Assembly: GCF_947501225.1 (NCBI RefSeq)
Contig: NZ_CANMUW010000010.1
Coordinates: forward strand, 107,714 to 171,713
From: an uncultured Shewanella sp.
Lineage (GTDB): Bacteria; Pseudomonadota; Gammaproteobacteria; Enterobacterales; Shewanellaceae
Length of the DNA stretch: 64,000 nt
Direction of reading: 5' to 3'
Of this stretch, positions 59,417 to 64,000 are shown piece after piece. Position numbers and translations under genes: made by a program. Under the pieces are notes generated by a model that saw only the letters and a program-made list of their open reading frames with translations, did not search any database and was not told where the DNA came from. Each line of letters begins with the position of its first letter. Position 1 is the first letter of the stretch.

Positions 59417-60316
59417 ATGAGTGTAACAGTTTTTATTCAAGGTCGAAATGGTGCCTCTCGTTGGCAACCCGGTAAGCGTTGGTTGTTGTTACCTGTTCTA
59501 TTGATTGCAGCAGGTTCTGGTCTATATCAGCATAGTGCTAAACAGGTCGAACAACAGCAAGCGAATGTCGATAATGAGAGAGTCGCGCGTGAGGCGCAAA
59601 AAGATGAGCTTATCAAGCTTAAAGATGCGACCGAAGCACAATTGGCTATGCTGGTGACTCATGTTGCCCGAATGCAGGCTAAGGTGACTCGTTTAGAGGC
59701 TTTAGGCCAACAAGTTGCCAAAAACAATCAACTAGAAGATCAATTCGATTTCTCTTCCGAAGTCGGTGTGGGCGGCCTGAGTGAATTGGGTGCCGGTATC
59801 GAGTTAGACCAACTTATTGCAGACATGGATAAGTTAGTATCAAGAATAGATAACAATAATGTTCAGTTTTCAATACTTGAAACAGTATCATCTAATCTCC
59901 ATATAGATGAAGAACGTTATATATCTGGGCGGCCCATCCAAAAAGGATGGTTATCATCGCCCTATGGTTTACGTAATGATCCCTTTAATGGCAGAAGAAC
60001 GATGCATAAAGGCATCGATTTTGCCGGTAAAGAGGGAACCGATGTGGTCGCCACCGCTGGCGGTGTGATCACATGGGCAGGCAAAATGTTTGGTTATGGC
60101 GAGCTTGTGGAGATAGACCATGGCAATGGTTTGCGAACTCGTTATGGGCATAATAAGTCTTTGTTAGTAACCGTAGGTGATGTCATCGCCAAAGGCGAGA
60201 GTATCGCCAAAATGGGAAGTACCGGGCGCTCGACTGGGCCCCATGTGCATTATGAAGTGTTGCGGGGTGGACAGCAGATAGATCCGCAGAAATATGTCTA
60301 CCGCAAAGCAGGTTAA
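59417..60316 (+). CDS. M23 (LytM) family peptidase
   Basis: 299 residues: one N-terminal membrane helix (about 22-37), a coiled coil (about 40-105), then the LytM domain with HKGIDFAG (first zinc ligands) and HVHYEV, so the metal site is complete and the enzyme is probably active on peptidoglycan cross-links. It stands between dciA and secA, where E. coli has secM, a common gammaproteobacterial arrangement. Periplasmic by topology. Confidence 0.9.
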   Translation: MSVTVFIQGRNGASRWQPGKRWLLLPVLLIAAGSGLYQHSAKQVEQQQANVDNERVAREAQKDELIKLKDATEAQLAMLVTHVARMQAKVTRLEALGQQVAKNNQLEDQFDFSSEVGVGGLSELGAGIELDQLIADMDKLVSRIDNNNVQFSILETVSSNLHIDEERYISGRPIQKGWLSSPYGLRNDPFNGRRTMHKGIDFAGKEGTDVVATAGGVITWAGKMFGYGELVEIDHGNGLRTRYGHNKSLLVTVGDVIAKGESIAKMGSTGRSTGPHVHYEVLRGGQQIDPQKYVYRKAG

Positions 60317-60375
60317 TATAAAATTAGGCTTTTGACTCAATCGGGAATAGGCCAACAACATAAAAAGTGGTTCAG

Positions 60376-63099
60376 ATGTTTGGTAAAATACTGACAAAAT
60401 TATTTGGTAGTCGTAACGATCGCACACTTAAATCTCTTGGCAAAACTGTCACAAAGATTAATGCACTGGAAGATGAATATGAAAAGCTGACTGACGAAGA
60501 GCTAAAGGCTAAAACGTCAGAGTTTCGTGGTCGTTTAGAGTCTGGGGAGACTTTAGATGATGTCATGTCTGAAGCTTTTGCCGTAGTTCGTGAAGCGTCG
60601 AAGCGTGTGTTTGAAATGCGTCATTTCGACGTTCAGATGCTGGGTGGTATGGTTCTGGATAGTAACCGTATTGCGGAGATGAGAACGGGTGAAGGTAAAA
60701 CGCTTACCGCAACGCTACCAGCCTATCTGAATGGTTTGACCGGTAAAGGTGTTCACATTATTACGGTAAACGATTATCTGGCGCGTCGTGATGCCGAGAA
60801 TAACCGTCCACTCTTTGAATTCCTTGGCTTAACCGTTGGTATTAACGTTGCGGGCCTTGGCCAGCAAGAGAAGAAAGCCGCTTACGATGCCGATATTACC
60901 TATGGCACCAACAACGAGTTCGGTTTCGATTATCTTCGTGACAATATGGCATTCTCGCCACAGGAGCGGGTTCAACGCCCGCTGCATTATGCTCTGATCG
61001 ATGAGGTCGATTCGATTCTTATCGATGAAGCAAGAACACCTTTGATCATCTCTGGTGCTGCTGAAGACAGCTCTGAGCTCTACACTAAAATTAATACCCT
61101 TATTCCGCACCTTATTCGACAGGAGAAAGAGGATACGGAAGAGGAGATCGGTGATGGCGATTACTCTATCGACGAGAAGGCTAAGCAGGTCCATATGACC
61201 GAGCGTGGTCAGGAGAAGGTAGAAGTTCTGTTGACTGAGCGTGGCATGTTAGCCGAAGGCGACTCACTATATTCAGCTACCAATATCTCTTTGCTCCATC
61301 ATGTGAACGCCGCACTTCGCGCCCACACACTGTTTGAAAAAGATGTCGACTATATTGTTCAGGATAACGAAGTCATCATCGTCGATGAGCACACCGGTCG
61401 TACTATGCCGGGTCGACGCTGGTCAGAGGGACTTCACCAGGCGGTTGAAGCGAAAGAGGGGGTTCATATTCAAAATGAAAACCAAACCCTTGCATCTATT
61501 ACTTTCCAGAACTTCTTCCGCCAATATGAGAAGTTAGCGGGGATGACAGGTACGGCAGATACCGAAGCATTTGAATTTCAACATATCTATGGATTAGATA
61601 CAGTAGTGATTCCCACTAACAGACCAATGATCCGTCAGGATCATGCGGATCTGGTTTATCTAACTCCGGATGAGAAATACGCGGCTATTATCGAGGATAT
61701 CCAGGGCTGTCGTGAACGTGGCCAGCCAGTACTTGTGGGTACGGTTTCAATCGAGCAGTCAGAGTTGCTTGCTCGCTTATTGAAAAAGGAAAAGATCCCA
61801 CACGAAGTCCTGAATGCTAAATTCCATGAACGTGAAGCCGACATCGTTGCCCAGGCGGGTCGTACCGGTGCGGTAACCATCGCCACTAATATGGCGGGTC
61901 GTGGTACCGATATCGTACTCGGTGGTAACTGGGCTATGGAGATCGATGCGCTTAATAACCCTAGCGATGAACAGAAAGCCAAGATTAAAGCCGACTGGCA
62001 GGTACGACACGATGCCGTAGTTGCCGCAGGTGGTTTACATATTCTGGGTACCGAGCGTCATGAATCTCGTCGTATTGATAACCAGTTACGTGGTCGTTCC
62101 GGTCGTCAGGGAGACGCAGGCTCTTCACGCTTCTATCTCTCTATGGAAGATAGCTTAATGCGTATCTTCGCTTCAGACCGTGTTTCATCAATGATGAAGA
62201 AACTGGGCATGGAGAAAGGTGAGGCGATTGAGCACCCTTGGGTGTCTCGTGCAATTGAAAATGCGCAACGTAAAGTTGAAGCCCGTAACTTCGATATTCG
62301 TAAACAGCTGCTCGAGTTTGATGATGTGGCCAACGATCAGCGTCAGGTTGTCTATGCACAAAGAAATGAGCTGATGGATGCAGAAAGCATCCAGGATACG
62401 ATCGTAAATATTCAAGCCGATGTGGTTAATGGTCTTATTGACCAATATATCCCTCAACAATCTGTCGAAGAGCTTTGGGATGTACCAGGTTTAGAAACTC
62501 GCCTCGAGCAAGAGTATGGCTTGAAGATGCCTGTACAGGAGTGGCTTGACAAGGAAGATGATCTTCATGAAGAGACACTTCGTGAACGTATCGTTGATAC
62601 TTGGGTTAAATCTTATCAGGCTAAAGAAGAGATGGTTGGTGAACAGGTGCTTCGCCAATTTGAGAAAGCAGTCATGCTACAAACCCTCGATGGTTTGTGG
62701 AAAGAGCATCTGGCTGCCATGGACCACCTGCGTCAGGGTATCCACCTTCGTGGCTATGCACAGAAGAATCCTAAGCAGGAATATAAGCGTGAATCATTTG
62801 AGTTATTCCAACAGATGCTAGAAACACTGAAGCACGATGTCATCAGTGTGCTATCTAAGGTTCAGGTTCAGGCTCAGTCAGATGTTGAAGAGATGGAGGA
62901 ACGCCGCCGTCAGGAAGATGCCAAGATCCAACGTGATTACCAACATGCTTCAGCCGAAGCGATCGTTGGTGCAGAAGAAGCTGAAGCTTTGGCTGCACAT
63001 ACTCCGATAGTACGCGAAGGCGAAAAAGTGGGTCGCAATGATCCTTGTCCATGTGGTTCAGGTAAGAAGTACAAACAATGTCACGGTAAGCTGACCTAA
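60376..63099 (+). CDS. secA: Preprotein translocase ATPase SecA
   Basis: Motor of Sec export. Walker [37 protein letters not shown] (Walker B), [16 protein letters not shown], and a C-terminal zinc finger [13 protein letters not shown] that binds SecB. 907 aa from ATG 60376; an in-frame GTG nine bases upstream (60367) is less likely. Own terminator downstream. Confidence 0.98.
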   Translation: MFGKILTKLFGSRNDRTLKSLGKTVTKINALEDEYEKLTDEELKAKTSEFRGRLESGETLDDVMSEAFAVVREASKRVFEMRHFDVQMLGGMVLDSNRIAEMRTGEGKTLTATLPAYLNGLTGKGVHIITVNDYLARRDAENNRPLFEFLGLTVGINVAGLGQQEKKAAYDADITYGTNNEFGFDYLRDNMAFSPQERVQRPLHYALIDEVDSILIDEARTPLIISGAAEDSSELYTKINTLIPHLIRQEKEDTEEEIGDGDYSIDEKAKQVHMTERGQEKVEVLLTERGMLAEGDSLYSATNISLLHHVNAALRAHTLFEKDVDYIVQDNEVIIVDEHTGRTMPGRRWSEGLHQAVEAKEGVHIQNENQTLASITFQNFFRQYEKLAGMTGTADTEAFEFQHIYGLDTVVIPTNRPMIRQDHADLVYLTPDEKYAAIIEDIQGCRERGQPVLVGTVSIEQSELLARLLKKEKIPHEVLNAKFHEREADIVAQAGRTGAVTIATNMAGRGTDIVLGGNWAMEIDALNNPSDEQKAKIKADWQVRHDAVVAAGGLHILGTERHESRRIDNQLRGRSGRQGDAGSSRFYLSMEDSLMRIFASDRVSSMMKKLGMEKGEAIEHPWVSRAIENAQRKVEARNFDIRKQLLEFDDVANDQRQVVYAQRNELMDAESIQDTIVNIQADVVNGLIDQYIPQQSVEELWDVPGLETRLEQEYGLKMPVQEWLDKEDDLHEETLRERIVDTWVKSYQAKEEMVGEQVLRQFEKAVMLQTLDGLWKEHLAAMDHLRQGIHLRGYAQKNPKQEYKRESFELFQQMLETLKHDVISVLSKVQVQAQSDVEEMEERRRQEDAKIQRDYQHASAEAIVGAEEAEALAAHTPIVREGEKVGRNDPCPCGSGKKYKQCHGKLT

Positions 63100-63126
63100 T
63101 CGCATCTATTTTGCTTTAATATTCCT

Positions 63127-63155
63127 AAAGGCCACTCAATGAGTGGCCTTTTTAT
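63127..63155 (+). terminator. secA terminator
   Basis: Arms AAAGGCCACTC and GAGTGGCCTTT with an AAT loop, then T. Confidence 0.93.
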
Positions 63156-63331
63156 TTTTAAGGGACCATGAATGCTATAGGTGCTTGGTATCGAAATATC
63201 TGTATTTGAGTAGTGTGCTGCAAATTTCAGCTAAAACTTAACGGTTTGTGGATAAGTTTGGGGGTAAATAGTGAGTATTGTGTGGCTATCTTAAAAGAGA
63301 TAAAAAAGATCGTTTTTTCTGAAAAAAGGCC

Positions 63332-63359
63332 TTGTGCTCTGCTCCGAGATCCCTATAAT
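63332..63359 (+). promoter_or_regulatory. rRNA operon promoter P1
   Basis: TTGTGC (63332-63337), 16 bases, TATAAT (63354-63359), followed by GC-rich GCGCAACC; an AT-rich UP-element-like tract (63285-63330) lies before it. Confidence 0.8.
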
Positions 63360-63549
63360 GCGCAACCACTGACACGGCGCAGCAGGCATACAGCCTACAT
63401 CTCATGGAGATGTGCACTGGAAGTTGAGTTAACTTTTTAACGAAAGATGACTCAGGCGGAAAAGCCTTTAAGAGTTACACCTGTTGTTCTCTTATATAAG
63501 TCTCTTGTATAAGAAAAAGGCAGTTGAAAAAACTTCTTAAAATTAGGGC

Positions 63550-63577
63550 TTGACGCCAACAACGGGAAGTGTAGAAT
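63550..63577 (+). promoter_or_regulatory. rRNA operon promoter P2
   Basis: TTGACG (63550-63555), 16 bases, TAGAAT (63572-63577), then a GC-rich start region. About 255 bases before the 16S 5' end. Confidence 0.75.
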
Positions 63578-63634
63578 ACGCATCCCTAAGCCAACGACCT
63601 AGCGTCATCGGCAGCATCTGAAAAATTGGTGCTA

Positions 63635-63646
63635 CGCTCTTTAACA
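63635..63646 (+). promoter_or_regulatory. rRNA leader boxA
   Basis: CGCTCTTTAACA matches the boxA antitermination consensus TGCTCTTTAACA at all but one base. It binds NusB-S10 in the rRNA leader. Confidence 0.85.
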
Positions 63647-63831
63647 ATTTATCAAGTAATCTGTGTGGACACTCACAGGTGTTGAGTTATTCGAAACCAT
63701 CTTAGATGGTAACAAATTTTCTCAATGATTGAGTGTTCATAGATTCGAACCTAGTTCGGATCACTTATATAAACAGTACAATTCATTGAGCCGAAGTCAT
63801 TCCCGAAAGAGAGTGCTTCAAAAAAAACTTT

Positions 63832-64000
63832 TAATTGAAGAGTTTGATCATGGCTCAGATTGAACGCTGGCGGCAGGCCTAACACATGCAAGTCGAGCGG
63901 TAACAGAGAGTAGCTTGCTACTCTGCTGACGAGCGGCGGACGGGTGAGTAATGCCTAGGGAACTGCCCAGTCGTGGGGGATAACAGTTGGAAACGACTGC
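63832..64000 (+). rRNA. rrsA: 16S ribosomal RNA, 5' part
   Basis: Begins TAATTGAAGAGTTTGATCATGG, as bacterial 16S, and continues through the V1 hairpin region to the window end. The text CCTAGGGAACTGCCCAGTCG is typical of Shewanella. The gene continues beyond the window; which rrn operon this is cannot be told. Confidence 0.96.

Noticed and set aside
63213-63440. 75-residue open frame before the rRNA operon
   Set aside because: It crosses the P1 promoter region and has no ribosome binding site.

Overview
The window is chromosomal DNA of a marine gammaproteobacterium, almost certainly Shewanella. The strongest clues are the 16S rRNA 5' end at the right edge, the gene order coaBC-dut-slmA / radC-rpmB-rpmG, yicC / rph-pyrE, rarD-yigI-recQ, leuABCD and a full dcw cluster, and the close match of these proteins to the E. 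coli/Shewanella versions. No species is assigned.

Layout. 1-3.07 kb: an unrecognised protein cut by or close to the left edge, an exported family II (Mn-dependent) pyrophosphatase, and a divergent adenylate kinase. 3.1-14.45 kb: an 11.35 kb genomic island inserted at the 3' end of yicC. It is bounded by a 21-bp direct repeat that rebuilds the YicC C-terminus and carries a P4-type integrase, arm-type repeats at both ends, an AlpA-like regulator, a second small tyrosine recombinase, a replication/regulatory-type winged-helix protein, a nucleotidyltransferase, a ribbon-helix-helix regulator with a 37-bp palindromic operator, a six-zinc-finger HNH protein, two small exported proteins, and a two-gene operon (an EVE/PUA-like N-terminal domain protein plus a two-helix membrane protein) that is a candidate undescribed defence module. 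14.4-31.4 kb: housekeeping genes (yicC, rph, pyrE, folE, an S9 peptidase, slmA with a duplicated 3' end, dut, coaBC, radC, rpmB, rpmG, argA, rarD, yigI, recQ) and a TPR/degenerate-GGDEF membrane protein. 31.6-36.7 kb: the leucine operon with a leader peptide and attenuator. 37.1-41.2 kb: a FadL-type porin, an NTF2-like exported protein, glpK and a small basic protein. 41.5-58.9 kb: the division and cell-wall cluster mraZ-rsmH-ftsL-ftsI-murE-murF-mraY-murD-ftsW-murG-murC-ftsQ-ftsA-ftsZ-lpxC, without ddlB. 58.9-63.1 kb: dciA, an M23 peptidase and secA. 63.2-64 kb: the promoter and leader region of an rRNA operon and the first ~170 bases of 16S rRNA.

How the parts work together. The dcw genes make lipid II (murE, murF, mraY, murD, murG, murC), move or polymerise it at the septum (ftsW, ftsI) and assemble the divisome (ftsL, ftsQ, ftsA, ftsZ). 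lpxC commits to lipid A, and secA drives protein export. slmA, elsewhere in the window, protects the nucleoid from FtsZ. The conserved genes show several regulatory sites directly: a leu attenuator, a near-perfect ARG box at argA, a pyrE attenuator, MraZ repeats, and a promoter before ftsQ in the place of ddlB. All functional statements rest on motif and family recognition by eye; no database search was run.
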